Shown here: one piece after another, positions 36,537 through 45,288 of the stretch
Layout: every line of letters begins with the position of its first letter
Position numbering within the stretch: position 1 is the first letter of the stretch
Source: Rhizobium sophorae
GTDB lineage: Bacteria; Pseudomonadota; Alphaproteobacteria; Rhizobiales; Rhizobiaceae
Assembly (NCBI RefSeq): GCF_013087515.1
Contig: NZ_JABFCN010000016.1
Coordinates: 124,001 to 188,000 of the forward strand
DNA length: 64,000 bases
Reading direction: 5' to 3'
The notes under the pieces: model-generated
What the model was told of the DNA's origin: nothing
The model's input: the letters and a program-made list of their open reading frames with translations, nothing else
Databases searched by the model: none
Program-made: the position numbers and the translations under genes

Positions 36537-37078
36537 GGCGTCTCCTCCTTCTTGCGGCGATAGTGACGGTTCGCCTTGGCGCGGTTGCCGCAGACCGCCA
36601 TGTCGCACCAGGCCCGGCTCCTGTTCTTGCTGCGGTCGATGAACAGCCAGCCGCAATTGCCGCAGATCTTCATGCGTTCCGGATCGGGCATGGCGATCAG
36701 CCGCAGTGCCGAATGGGCGGTCGCCGCAGCCAGGCTGTCGGGGCCCGCGTGGCGCAATGTCTTCGCCAGCGCTTCCAGCAGCCTAGCCAGCAATTGGTCG
36801 TCGCCGCCATTCAGTATACGCTCGCGGAAATAGAGGTCGATCGCTTCCCGCAGCGCGATGAAATCCGGTTCGTTTTCCGCCGCCACCGGTGCGATGTCGC
36901 CGAAGAGGGCGCGCTCGGCGCAGAATTCGGCGGCGGCGCGCGGAAAGCTGCGCATCTGGTCCCTGACCGCGAAACGGTCGATCCGCCGCGTTGCATCGTG
37001 GCGCAGAACCACGCTGTTGACGACATCGAGCGCCAGTGCGCCGCCGGCAAAGCGGTGAGGGGTCCAGGAAAAGCTCAT
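36533..37078 (-). CDS. CGNR zinc-finger / ABATE-domain protein, putative transcription regulator
   Basis: 181 residues. N-terminal ABATE-type domain (FAGGALALDVVNSVVLRH) and a C-terminal CGNR zinc finger: CGNCGWLFIDRSKNRSRAWC followed by DMAVCGNRAKANRHYRR. The family is thought to bind nucleic acid; few members have been studied. The ATG at 37078 lies 7 bases after a TATAAT on the minus strand, which suggests a leaderless mRNA. A long palindrome directly upstream is a plausible site for autoregulation. Overlaps the downstream lipoprotein gene. Confidence 0.9.
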   Translation of the reverse strand: MSFSWTPHRFAGGALALDVVNSVVLRHDATRRIDRFAVRDQMRSFPRAAAEFCAERALFGDIAPVAAENEPDFIALREAIDLYFRERILNGGDDQLLARLLEALAKTLRHAGPDSLAAATAHSALRLIAMPDPERMKICGNCGWLFIDRSKNRSRAWCDMAVCGNRAKANRHYRRKKEETP

Positions 37079-37082
37079 GATG

Positions 37083-37122
37083 AAATTATAACTGGTGAAA
37101 TTGGTTTTACCAGTTATAATTT
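37083..37122. promoter_or_regulatory. Long AT-rich palindrome with divergent -10 elements (candidate operator)
   Basis: AAATTATAACTGGT (37083-37096) and ACCAGTTATAATTT (37109-37122) are perfect 14-bp arms; the 12-base centre is also partly symmetric. Each arm contains a perfect TATAAT: 37115-37120 on the plus strand (toward the permease) and 37090-37085 on the minus strand (toward the CGNR gene). No good -35 element is visible on either side. The symmetry and position fit a regulator-controlled divergent promoter. Confidence 0.7.
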
Positions 37123-37143
37123 TGGTGACGCGGAGTGTCTCGA

Positions 37144-38040
37144 ATGGCCTATCTTCTGCAGCAGCTGGCGAATGCGGTTCCGCTTGCCGCCCTCTATGCG
37201 GCGCTTGCCTTCGGTTATGCCGTCGCCTTCGGCGTGACGAAGCGGGCCGACATCACCTATGGGGCGATCTTTGCCTTCGCGGGCCAGATCCTGCTGCTCT
37301 TCACCGAACTCGCCTATGTCAGGTTTTGGCTGGTGCTGCCGGCGGCGCTTGCCGTCGGCGCCTGCGCTTCGATCGTCTATTCGCTGGCGGCGGGCCTATG
37401 GATCGGCCGTTCGATCATGCTGCCGCTGGTCAACAAATCACCGAATACGGTCATCGTCGCTGCCCTCGGCATCATGATCGTACTGATGGAAACGGCCAGG
37501 CTTGCTGCCAATACCCGCGCCATCTGGTTGCCGCCATTCCTGAACGACACGGTCGTCTTCTGGAGCGACGGCCCGTTCAAGGTGACGCTCACCCATATCC
37601 AGCTGATCAACACCGCACTGATGTGCGCCATTGTCGGGGTGGGTACGCTGATCCTCAGACGCACGGCCTGGGGCCGCGTCTGGCGCGCCGTCACCGATGA
37701 TCCGCTGGCAGCCGAACTCTGCGGCACCAGCGCCGACCGCGTCTTTCTGCTCGCCTATGGGGCCGCAGCCCTCGTCGCCACGATCTGCGGCATCCTCGCG
37801 ACCTTCTATTACGGCTCGATGGATTTCGGCGCCGGTCTGATGTTCGGGCTGAAGGTGCTGCTGATCGCAGCCGTCGGCGGCTATTCCGATCCGCTGCGCT
37901 CGGCAGGCGGCGCTGCCGGGCTCGCCGTCGTCGAAACCATGTGGGGCGCCTACGGCCCCTTCGTCTGGCGGGATCTGGTCGTCTTCTCGCTGCTCGTCCT
38001 GCTCTTGGTCATGAGCCGCAGGGAGCGAGTGGTGCTCTAA
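37144..38040 (+). CDS. Branched-chain amino acid ABC transporter permease (LivH-like), orphan
   Basis: 298 residues from the ATG at 37144 with GGAG at 37132-37135; a GTG at 37135 would overlap that site. Eight or so membrane helices, with LivH-type segments: ALAFGYAVAFGVTKRADITYGAIF and the cytoplasmic coupling region LILRRTAWGRVWRAVTDDPLAAELCG. No binding protein, LivM, LivG or LivF gene is adjacent, so a partner must be elsewhere or it is a relic. It diverges from the CGNR gene. Confidence 0.88.
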   Translation: MAYLLQQLANAVPLAALYAALAFGYAVAFGVTKRADITYGAIFAFAGQILLLFTELAYVRFWLVLPAALAVGACASIVYSLAAGLWIGRSIMLPLVNKSPNTVIVAALGIMIVLMETARLAANTRAIWLPPFLNDTVVFWSDGPFKVTLTHIQLINTALMCAIVGVGTLILRRTAWGRVWRAVTDDPLAAELCGTSADRVFLLAYGAAALVATICGILATFYYGSMDFGAGLMFGLKVLLIAAVGGYSDPLRSAGGAAGLAVVETMWGAYGPFVWRDLVVFSLLVLLLVMSRRERVVL

Positions 38041-38049
38041 TTTACGAAT

Positions 38050-38511
38050 TTACTTCCACTTGTCGCGCGCCGTGTCGTCGGCGTCTTTCGCCGCGACCCA
38101 GTCGCCGGTGGCGCCATCCCTGGCGTGCTCCTTCTTCCAGAAGGGGGCTGCGGTCTTCAGGAAATCCATGACGAAATTGGCGCCGTCGAACGCCGCCTGC
38201 CGGTGCGGCGCGGCTGCGACGACGAGCACGATATTCTCGCCGGCGGCGATCTTTCCGTAACGGTGGATGGCGGTGAGCCCGAGAAGCCCGAAACGGGCGA
38301 TGGCGAGATCGCCGATGCGCCGCATCTCCGCTTCCGCCATGCCGGGATAGTGCTCGAGTTCGAGGGCAGCCAACGTGCCGCCTTCATCGCGGCAGAGGCC
38401 GGAGAAGGTGACGACGGCGCCGATGCCGGCTTTGTCCTTGGAGAGCAGGTCGACCTCGGCTCGCAGGTCGAAGTCTTCATGCTGGACGCGGATGGTGGGG
38501 GTGACGGTCAT
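38050..38511 (-). CDS. moaE: Molybdopterin synthase catalytic subunit MoaE
   Basis: 153 residues from the ATG at 38511 (MTVTPTIRVQHEDFDL). MoaE holds precursor Z while sulfur is delivered by MoaD. Conserved segments include GAVVTFSGLCRD, LELEHYPGMAEAEM, HRYGKIAAGENIVLVV and the C-terminal lysine region PFWKKEH. It follows moaD but is separated from it by a RIME-like palindrome. Confidence 0.95.
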   Translation of the reverse strand: MTVTPTIRVQHEDFDLRAEVDLLSKDKAGIGAVVTFSGLCRDEGGTLAALELEHYPGMAEAEMRRIGDLAIARFGLLGLTAIHRYGKIAAGENIVLVVAAAPHRQAAFDGANFVMDFLKTAAPFWKKEHARDGATGDWVAAKDADDTARDKWK

Positions 38512-38572
38512 GATAACATCCCCAACTGCTTTGAGGCTGTAGCGAAGGCTGTGGAGAGGGCGTGCCGCACCC

Positions 38573-38746
38573 CCCCCCCTCTGCCCTGCCGGGCATCTCC
38601 CCCACAAGGAGGGAGATTACGGGCGGCTTGACCATCGTACCCATCCAAAGTTTTGCCGGGCTGAAACGTCGATTGTTTGAGGAAATCCGTGCTTCCAGCC
38701 AATCTCCCTCCTTGTGGGGGAGATGTCCGGCAGGACAGAGGGGGGT
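38573..38746. repeat. RIME-like intergenic palindromic element, copy 1
   Basis: Left arm 38573-38618 (core GCCGGGCATCTCCCCCACAA) and right arm 38701-38746 (core TTGTGGGGGAGATGTCCGGC) are inverted near-copies about 46 bases long, with an 82-base centre. The same element is at 57656-57828. It looks like the Rhizobium-specific intergenic mosaic elements; the family name is my inference. It lies inside the moaD-moaE gap. Confidence 0.75.
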
Positions 38747-38772
38747 AGCAACACGGCACCACCATCACCGCC

Positions 38773-39027
38773 TCATCCCCCCGTCATCGGCGGAAATATA
38801 CCGATCTCTTTCGCGCCCGATATTGGCTCGTCATGCTCGACATGCTCCATGTCGAGCGCCACGCGGATCACGTCGGGATATTGAAGTGCGGTCTCATATT
38901 CTTCGCCCAGCGTCTTCAAATGATTCAACAGATCGTCAACGGTGACGACGGAGGAGGGGAGGTCGATCTCCTCCTCGCCCTTGCCGATGCGCTCGCGCAC
39001 CCAGGCGAAATAGACAAGCCGAGTCAT
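38773..39027 (-). CDS. moaD: Molybdopterin synthase sulfur carrier subunit MoaD
   Basis: 84 residues with a ubiquitin-like fold (MTRLVYFAWVRERIG) and the C-terminal Gly-Gly (IFPPMTGG) that is thiocarboxylated. Overlaps the pgsA stop by 4 bases, so the two are translationally coupled. Confidence 0.96.
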   Translation of the reverse strand: MTRLVYFAWVRERIGKGEEEIDLPSSVVTVDDLLNHLKTLGEEYETALQYPDVIRVALDMEHVEHDEPISGAKEIGIFPPMTGG

Positions 39028-39614
39028 TCCTCGTCATCCACGATATGTTTCACCCCGGCGCGGAAATAGTCGTAGCCGGTATAGATGGTCAGCAGCGCCG
39101 CGATCCACAGCAGCGCGATGCCGGTCTGCGTCGTATAGGGGAAAATCTCATCGCCGGCCGGGCCGGCGAGCAGGAAGGCGATGGCGACGAGCTGCAGCGT
39201 CGTCTTCCACTTGGCGATCCGCGTCACCGGTACGCTGACCTTCAGCGCCGCCAGATATTCGCGCAGTCCCGACACCAAGATCTCGCGGCAGAGAATGGTG
39301 ATCGCCGCCCAGATCGACCAGCCGGCGATGGTCTGGTCGGCCGCGACCAGGAGAAGGATCGAGGCGACCAGCAGCTTGTCGGCGATCGGATCGAGCATAC
39401 GGCCGATATTCGACGTCTGGTTCCAGATGCGCGCGAGATAACCGTCGAGGAAATCGGTGAGCGAGGCGATGACGAAGATCCACAGCGCCACCCAACGCGC
39501 CGTGTTGCTGATCGACAGCCTGCCCTCGATGAAGAAGCAGAGAACGATCAGCGGTACGGCGAGGATGCGGCCGTAGGTCAGAAGATTGGGAATGCTGTAC
39601 GCACGCGATGCCAT
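39024..39614 (-). CDS. pgsA: CDP-diacylglycerol-glycerol-3-phosphate 3-phosphatidyltransferase PgsA
   Basis: 196 residues with about four to six membrane helices. Makes phosphatidylglycerol phosphate. The CDP-alcohol motif D-G-x2-A-R-x8-G-x3-D-x3-D is complete (DGYLARIWNQTSNIGRMLDP then IADK). N-terminus SIPNLLTYGRILAVP. Located between uvrC and moaD, the usual rhizobial order. Confidence 0.96.
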   Translation of the reverse strand: MASRAYSIPNLLTYGRILAVPLIVLCFFIEGRLSISNTARWVALWIFVIASLTDFLDGYLARIWNQTSNIGRMLDPIADKLLVASILLLVAADQTIAGWSIWAAITILCREILVSGLREYLAALKVSVPVTRIAKWKTTLQLVAIAFLLAGPAGDEIFPYTTQTGIALLWIAALLTIYTGYDYFRAGVKHIVDDEE

Positions 39615-39644
39615 GGGATCGTTTCTCTGAATTGATGCGCTGCT

Positions 39645-39693
39645 ACAGCGCCGCGCGGCTTTTCAGACGCGCAAACGACGCTGTAACACTTTA
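39645..39693 (+). repeat. REP-like intergenic element, copy 2
   Basis: Starts ACAGCGCCGCGCGGCTTTTC and ends CTGTAACACTTTAGA; a near match to copies at 26925 and 60501. Immediately after it, CCGCATC (39700-39706) and GATGCGG (39718-39724) form a further small stem. It lies between pgsA and uvrC. Confidence 0.7.
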
Positions 39694-39806
39694 GACCCTC
39701 CGCATCATGCTCGGGCCGATGCGGTAGATGACGGCTTTGGCTGCGGACCGTCAATATTCTTTCTGTCTTTTCACCGCCTTTGCGTGGAATTTGCGACGGA
39801 CGCCGG

Positions 39807-41849
39807 TTATTTCGCGGCGTCGTCGTGGAAATGATTGTAGACCTGCCTGGCGACCGCTTCCGATATGCCTTCCACCGCCATCAGGTCGGACAGGGCGGCG
39901 CGCGAAACCGCCTTCGCAGTGCCGAAATGCTGGAGCAACGCGCGTTTGCGCGATGGGCCGATGCCGCCGATCTCGTCGAGCGGGTTCTTGATCATTTCCT
40001 TCTTGCGCCGTGCCCGGTGCGAGCCGATCGCGAAACGGTGCGCCTCGTCGCGCATGCGCTGGATGAAATAGAGCACCGGATCACGCGGCGGCAGGGTGAA
40101 GCTCTCGCGTCCCGGCGGGAAGAAGCGTTCGCGCCCGGCGTCGCGGTCGACGCCCTTGGCGATGCCGATCGCCGTCACGCTGTCGGTGATGCCGAGTTCG
40201 GCAAGGATGGCACGCACCGCCGTCATCTGCCCCTGGCCACCGTCGATGAGGATCACATCAGGCCATGTCGGGAAGGGCATGTCGGCTGCATCGGGCGTGG
40301 CCACCTGCGCCGTCCGGTCAGGAATGCCTTCCTCCTTGATCAGCCGGGAGAACCGCCGCGTCATCACCTCCTTCATCATGCCGAAGTCGTCGCCAGGCGT
40401 GATGTCGGTCGATTTGATATTGAACTTGCGATACTGGTTCTTGACGAAACCTTCCGGTCCCGCGACCACCATGCCGCCGACGGCATTGGTGCCCATGATA
40501 TGCGAGTTGTCGTAGATCTCGATGCGCTGCGGTGCATAGGCAAGCCCGAACGTCTCCTTGAAACCCTCGAGCAGCCGCGACTGCGACGCCGTTTCGGCAA
40601 GCTTTCGTCCATGCGCCTCGCGTGCATTGCCGACGACATGGTCGACCAGATCCCGCTTCTCGCCGCGCTGCGGCACGAGGATGGAAACCTTGTGGCCGGC
40701 CTTTTCGCTGAGTGCTGCGGCGAGCAGTTCCAGCTCCTCCACCGTCTGCGACAGCATGATCTGCTTCGGCACCGGCTTGTCGTCGTAGAACTGCGCGAGG
40801 AAGGAATTCAGCACTTCGGCGCTCGAAAGCTGCGGATCGGCCTTCGGGAAATAGGCGCGATTGCCCCAGTTCTGGCCGGTCCGGAAGAAGAACACCTGGA
40901 TGCAGGAGATGCCGCCCTCGTGATGGATGGCGAAAACGTCAGCCTCCTCGACGCCGGCCGGATTGATGCCCTGATGGCTCTGCACATGCGACAACGCCGC
41001 CAGGCGATCACGATAGATCGCCGCCCGCTCGAAGTCGAGGTCCTCGGCGGCCTGGTTCATCGCTTCGGCCATATGCGACTTCACCTTCTGGCTCTTGCCG
41101 GACAGGAAGTCCTTCGCCTCCTGCACCAGTTCGCCGTACCCCTCATCGCTGACCTCGTGGGTGCACGGACCGGAACAGCGCTTGATCTGGTAGAGCAGGC
41201 AGGGTCGGGTGCGCGTTTCGAAGACGCTGTCGGTGCAGGTTCGAATCAGGAAGGCGCGCTGCAGCGAATTGATCGTCCGCCCGACCGCGCCGGCCGAAGC
41301 GAAGGGTCCGAAATAGTCGCCTTTTCGCGCTCTCGCACCGCGATGCTTGAAGATCGCCGGCGCCCGGTGGTCGCCGGTGATGAGAATATAGGGAAAGGAC
41401 TTGTCGTCGCGCAAAAGCACGTTAAAGCGCGGCCGCAAGCGCTTAATCAGATTCGCTTCCAACAGCAGCGCTTCGGTTTCCGTGCGCGTCGTCACGAACT
41501 CCATATTCGCCGTCTGGCGCACCATCTGGGCGATGCGGTTGGAATGCACGCGGCCGACGGCGTAATTGTTGACGCGCTTCTTCAGGCTGCGCGCCTTGCC
41601 GACATAGAGCACGTCGCCCTCGGCATTGAACATGCGGTAGACGCCGGGGCTGTTCGGCAGCCGCTTGACGAATTCGCCGATCAATTCCGCGCCGATGAGC
41701 CCGGTTTCATTGAGGCTGCCCGCATTCCAGTCGACCGTCGCCGCAAGCGGGGCGGCGGCGGAAACGTCGCCTTCCACTTCGATATCGTCTTCGCTCTCAT
41801 CCGTGTCGTCGTAGAGAACGCCGCCATCCGGCAGCTTTCGTCCGTTCAT
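39807..41849 (-). CDS. uvrC: Excinuclease ABC subunit C
   Basis: 680 residues. It makes both incisions in nucleotide excision repair. GIY-YIG domain at the N-terminus ([19 protein letters not shown], about residue 70), the UVR motif, the RNase H-like domain with [12 protein letters not shown] and [11 protein letters not shown], and the C-terminal helix-hairpin-helix pair. An acidic N-terminal extension of about 50 residues precedes GIY-YIG. Overlaps the upstream SDR gene by 4 bases. Confidence 0.96.
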   Translation of the reverse strand: MNGRKLPDGGVLYDDTDESEDDIEVEGDVSAAAPLAATVDWNAGSLNETGLIGAELIGEFVKRLPNSPGVYRMFNAEGDVLYVGKARSLKKRVNNYAVGRVHSNRIAQMVRQTANMEFVTTRTETEALLLEANLIKRLRPRFNVLLRDDKSFPYILITGDHRAPAIFKHRGARARKGDYFGPFASAGAVGRTINSLQRAFLIRTCTDSVFETRTRPCLLYQIKRCSGPCTHEVSDEGYGELVQEAKDFLSGKSQKVKSHMAEAMNQAAEDLDFERAAIYRDRLAALSHVQSHQGINPAGVEEADVFAIHHEGGISCIQVFFFRTGQNWGNRAYFPKADPQLSSAEVLNSFLAQFYDDKPVPKQIMLSQTVEELELLAAALSEKAGHKVSILVPQRGEKRDLVDHVVGNAREAHGRKLAETASQSRLLEGFKETFGLAYAPQRIEIYDNSHIMGTNAVGGMVVAGPEGFVKNQYRKFNIKSTDITPGDDFGMMKEVMTRRFSRLIKEEGIPDRTAQVATPDAADMPFPTWPDVILIDGGQGQMTAVRAILAELGITDSVTAIGIAKGVDRDAGRERFFPPGRESFTLPPRDPVLYFIQRMRDEAHRFAIGSHRARRKKEMIKNPLDEIGGIGPSRKRALLQHFGTAKAVSRAALSDLMAVEGISEAVARQVYNHFHDDAAK

Positions 41850-42613
41850 TCCGTAATCTCCGCCACATCGGGCGTCTGCCAGGCGAGGTGCTGGCCGCCG
41901 TCGAGGGCAATCATCTGGCCGGTGATCGAGGGCGTGTCATAAAGGAAGCGAATCGTTTGTCCGAATTCCTCCAGCGCCGGCCCTCGCTGCAAGATAAGGG
42001 CTGAGACCTGCGCTTGGAAGTCCTCCATCGCCTGCCGCTCGCTCGGCATCGAGGGGCCGGGGCCGATGGCATTGACGCGGATGCGTGGCGCCAATGCCTG
42101 GGCAAGCGTCTGTGTCGCCGTCCACAGCGCGGATTTGGAGAGGGTATAGGAATAGAAGCTGGGCCTCAGCGCCCAAACCCGCTGGTCGATGATATTGACG
42201 ATCAGCCCTGCTGCCTCAGCGGGCATCTGCTGCGCGAAGGCTGCCGCAAGGATAGAGGGCGCACGGACATGCAGGTCGAAGTGCAGTGCCCAGGTGGCGG
42301 CATTGAAGCTACGCGCTGAATCATGCTGGAAGACGGACGCATTATTGACGAGCAGATCGAGCGGCCCGAGCGCTTCCGACGCCTTCGCGACCAACGCGCC
42401 CGTTTCGCCGAGATCGCTAAGGTCGGCCTGCAGGGCGACCGCCCGATATCCCTTCCGCCGCAATTCCGCCACCAACTCTTCGGCCTCACCGATAGAGCCG
42501 TTCGCGTGGATCGCAACGGAAAAGCCATTTGCAGCAAGGTCTTCGGCGATTGTCCGGCCTATTCTTTTAGCAGCCCCTGTTATAAGGGCCGAGCGAAGTC
42601 TTTTGTGCTTCAA
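41846..42613 (-). CDS. SDR family oxidoreductase (pteridine reductase/FolM-like)
   Basis: 255 residues from a TTG at 42613 with AAGG about 7 bases upstream; the next methionine would remove the nucleotide-binding site. SDR motif [19 protein letters not shown] (the K-R-I-G form typical of pteridine reductase-like members), LVNNASVF, and Tyr-x3-Lys in [21 protein letters not shown] also matches that branch. May reduce dihydromonapterin or folate derivatives. Coupled to uvrC by a 4-base overlap. Confidence 0.87.
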   Translation of the reverse strand: MKHKRLRSALITGAAKRIGRTIAEDLAANGFSVAIHANGSIGEAEELVAELRRKGYRAVALQADLSDLGETGALVAKASEALGPLDLLVNNASVFQHDSARSFNAATWALHFDLHVRAPSILAAAFAQQMPAEAAGLIVNIIDQRVWALRPSFYSYTLSKSALWTATQTLAQALAPRIRVNAIGPGPSMPSERQAMEDFQAQVSALILQRGPALEEFGQTIRFLYDTPSITGQMIALDGGQHLAWQTPDVAEITE

Positions 42614-42978
42614 AATCTTGCCTTCTGATCCCGCGAGTCTGTCTGCAGACTATATAGGGGCCGACGGAGATTATATAAATAGGCCGTTGTGGTTGCGCCC
42701 GGGAGCTGGATATTCTATGTATTATTTAAGAATGCGATTTCCTAAAATAAGTATTTTCAGTTTAACACTTCAGTAGGGTTAATGAAGTGTATGTTGCGCC
42801 AAAGCAACATCGAATTTCAGCCATGCGGCAGCCACAATGATATCACAATTTGGCTCTTTCAAATCCGCATTTGAGTTCCAATTTCAGTCTCGATCCGGAA
42901 GGGACATCTGGCAATATCCCGCCAATGCTTCACTGATAGACAGATGACAAGCGGCGCGGGACTGAAAGGAGACTAAGT
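42614..42978. other. AT-rich upstream region of the RopB-like gene with small hairpins
   Basis: 365 bases, clearly more AT-rich than its surroundings (for example 42700-42780). ACACTTCA (42765-42772) and TGAAGTGT (42783-42790), and then ATGTTGC (42791-42797) and GCAACAT (42804-42810), form adjacent inverted repeats. The second half must include the porin promoter and leader, but no confident -35/-10 pair was found. No ORF or RNA gene recognised. Confidence 0.5.
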
Positions 42979-43614
42979 ATGCGTGTACTCATTGCTGGCC
43001 TCATGGCCTCCGTTTTTGCAATTGCGGGCGTCTCGGCAGCTCAGGCGGCCGATGCCGTCGACCAGGTTCCGGAAGCACCGGTCGCCCAGGACGCTCCAGT
43101 CAAGCCGGCAGGCAACTGGGAAGGCTTTTACCTCGGCGGCGCCGGCACCTACAACATGGGTGACTTCGGTTCCGACCGCCACACCTATGGTTTCGGCGGC
43201 CAGGTCTTTACCGGCTACAACTGGCAGCAGGGCCAGATCGTTTACGGCGTTGAATCCGATCTCGGCTACAGCGGCGACGACGTCTCCTCGGGCGGCGTCA
43301 AGAACAAATACGGTTGGAACGGTTCCGTCCGTGGCCGCGTCGGCTACGACATGAACCCCTTCCTGCTCTACGGCACGGCCGGTCTTGCTATCGGCGACGT
43401 CAAGGTTTCCGACGATACTTCGGACGAAAGCAAGACGAACTTCGGCTATACGGTCGGCGCCGGCGTCGAAGCCTTCGTGACCAACAACATCACGACGCGC
43501 CTCGAATATCGCTACACCGACTACCAGAGCAAGGATTACGACCTCGACTCCGGCAGCTTCTCGCGCGGTTACGACGAGAACAGCGTCAAGCTCGGTATCG
43601 GCGTCAAGTTCTAA
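42979..43614 (+). CDS. Outer membrane beta-barrel protein, RopB-like
   Basis: 211 residues: a signal peptide cleaved near AAQAADAV, a proline/alanine-rich linker, then GNWEGFYLGGAGTYN and repeated strand pairs ending in GIGVKF with a terminal phenylalanine for BAM recognition. Size and start (MRVLIAGLMASVFAIAG) match the RopB/Omp25-like family that is abundant in rhizobial outer membranes. AGGAGA precedes the ATG and a terminator follows. Confidence 0.92.
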   Translation: MRVLIAGLMASVFAIAGVSAAQAADAVDQVPEAPVAQDAPVKPAGNWEGFYLGGAGTYNMGDFGSDRHTYGFGGQVFTGYNWQQGQIVYGVESDLGYSGDDVSSGGVKNKYGWNGSVRGRVGYDMNPFLLYGTAGLAIGDVKVSDDTSDESKTNFGYTVGAGVEAFVTNNITTRLEYRYTDYQSKDYDLDSGSFSRGYDENSVKLGIGVKF

Positions 43615-43638
43615 GCTGGTCGAATATCCTGACATGGA

Positions 43639-43665
43639 AAAGCCGGGCACCTCGCCCGGCTTTTT
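43639..43665 (+). terminator. Rho-independent terminator after the RopB-like gene
   Basis: AAAGCCGGGC (43639-43648) pairs with GCCCGGCTTT (43654-43663) around ACCTC, followed by TTT. It sits between convergent genes. Confidence 0.88.
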
Positions 43666-43680
43666 GTTGCCCGTTTGTTG

Positions 43681-44277
43681 TCACCCCTGGGACTTGAGCT
43701 CGCTATGGGCAGGGAATTTCTTGTCGAACTGCCGCAGCCAGTCGGTGAGCGGCGCATGATCGGCTTCCCACTGGTCGTTGAAGCGCAGCTCGAGATAATC
43801 GAGCGTCGCCGCCAGCGCGAAATGTCCGCCATTGAGCTTCTTGCCTGTTTTCGGCGGATTGGCGCTGAGATGAGCGAGCCCGCTCGTCGCCTTCTTCCAC
43901 TGCCGGTCTATCCACGGCTGATGGACCTTTTCCTCGTCGCGGAAGCGCCGCTCGTAGACGATCGCCAGCAGGCAATCGCAGATGCCGTCGCAGAGCGCCT
44001 CGAGGATTTCCGCATCCGTGCGCTTGCCCTTCTTGGAAGGGTAGAGCCCGCCCTTCGTCAGCCGGTCGAAATAATGCATGATCGCCACGCTGTCATATAT
44101 CGAGACCCCGTCATCGGTCAGCAGCGTCGGGATCTTGCCGAGCGGATTGTTGTCCACCAGGATCGCCGGTCCGGTATTGGTGTCGACCCGGATGGCGTTC
44201 AACTCTAGGCCCAGAAAATGCGCGGCCATCCGCACCTTGTTGGAATAGGGCGAGGCGGGCGAACAAAGGAGCTTCAT
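43681..44277 (-). CDS. Glutathione S-transferase family protein
   Basis: 198 residues. N-terminal thioredoxin fold with CSPASPYSNKVRM and the cis-proline segment NPLGKIPTLL, then DSVAIMHYFDRL and a helical C-terminal domain (LAATLDYLELRFND). Substrate unknown; a second GST-like gene is at 34755. Convergent with the RopB-like gene. Confidence 0.9.
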   Translation of the reverse strand: MKLLCSPASPYSNKVRMAAHFLGLELNAIRVDTNTGPAILVDNNPLGKIPTLLTDDGVSIYDSVAIMHYFDRLTKGGLYPSKKGKRTDAEILEALCDGICDCLLAIVYERRFRDEEKVHQPWIDRQWKKATSGLAHLSANPPKTGKKLNGGHFALAATLDYLELRFNDQWEADHAPLTDWLRQFDKKFPAHSELKSQG

Positions 44278-44336
44278 GGAACACCTGATGAGATTTTGGA
44301 CTGCGGCGCAGACTATTCCGCAGGCAGCTTAAGTGG

Positions 44337-45206
44337 TCAATCGTCGTTGACGGCCTTGTTCTCTCCGCGTAGCCAGAAGGCGCGGTGCGAGGCGAAACGG
44401 TCTTGCGCCAGATGGTCCTTCAATGCGGGCAGCAATTGGTGCAACTCGTCCTTCAGCGTGAAGGGTGGGTTGACGATGACGAGGCCTGAGCCGGTCAGTC
44501 CGGTAATGCCGCGGTCGCTGCGAACGGCAAGTTCGGCGCAGAGCATTTTCGGGATGTCGAGCGCCTGCAGCCTCTCGTGGAATTCCTTGATCGGCGCGCC
44601 CTTCTTCAGCGGATACCACAGGCAATAGGTACCGCCGGGAAAGCGCCGATAGGCCTTTTCCAGCCCTTCGGCCAGCCGCTGATATTCGTCCTCTTCCTCG
44701 AAGGGCGGATCGACGAGGACGATGCCGCGCTTCTCCTTCGGCGGCAGATGCGCGCCGAGCGCCAGCCAGCCGTCAAGCTCGGTGATGCGGGCATGGTGAT
44801 CGCCCTCGAACAGCCGGTGCAGCCTGACGTAATCCTCGGGATGCAGTTCCATCGCCGACAGCCGGTCTTGCGGCCGGAACAGCATGCGCGCAAGTTTCGG
44901 CGATCCGGGATAGAAGCGGATGCCGCCCTGCGGATTGAGTTCGCGGATTGCCGAAAGGTAGGGCTCCAGCAGTTCGGAAACCTGAGGGTCGAGGTCTGCC
45001 TCCATCAGCTTGCCGATGCCATCGAGCCATTCGCCGGTTTTCTGCGCTTCTTCCAAGGAGAGGTCGTAAAGGCCGATGCCGGCATGCGTGTCGAGCACGC
45101 GGAACCCGCCATCCTTTTTCTGCATGTAACGGATCAGCCGCGTCAGCACGACATGTTTCAGCACATCGGCAAAGTTGCCCGCGTGATAGATGTGGCGGTA
45201 GTTCAT
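44337..45206 (-). CDS. rlmJ: 23S rRNA (adenine2030-N6)-methyltransferase RlmJ
   Basis: 289 residues beginning MNYRHIYHAGNFADVLKHVV, the RlmJ signature. SAM-binding DTHAGIGLYDL and the N6-methyltransferase motif VLVDPPFEEEDEY are present. Full length. It runs divergently from the molybdopterin oxidoreductase. Confidence 0.95.
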   Translation of the reverse strand: MNYRHIYHAGNFADVLKHVVLTRLIRYMQKKDGGFRVLDTHAGIGLYDLSLEEAQKTGEWLDGIGKLMEADLDPQVSELLEPYLSAIRELNPQGGIRFYPGSPKLARMLFRPQDRLSAMELHPEDYVRLHRLFEGDHHARITELDGWLALGAHLPPKEKRGIVLVDPPFEEEDEYQRLAEGLEKAYRRFPGGTYCLWYPLKKGAPIKEFHERLQALDIPKMLCAELAVRSDRGITGLTGSGLVIVNPPFTLKDELHQLLPALKDHLAQDRFASHRAFWLRGENKAVNDD

Positions 45207-45288
45207 TTTCGCTGATGTCCGTATGAATTCGCGTCATGGGAAATTTTTGTGGCTTTTGGCCGTGCAAGCCTTGGAATATACAAATGCC

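Noticed and set aside
38570..38582. C homopolymer as a phase-variation tract
   Set aside because: It lies at the edge of the RIME-like arm in an intergenic region and not in a coding or promoter position that would switch a gene.
39780..41942. Plus-strand open frame of about 720 codons opposite uvrC
   Set aside because: uvrC motifs and length are complete on the minus strand; the antisense product resembles nothing.
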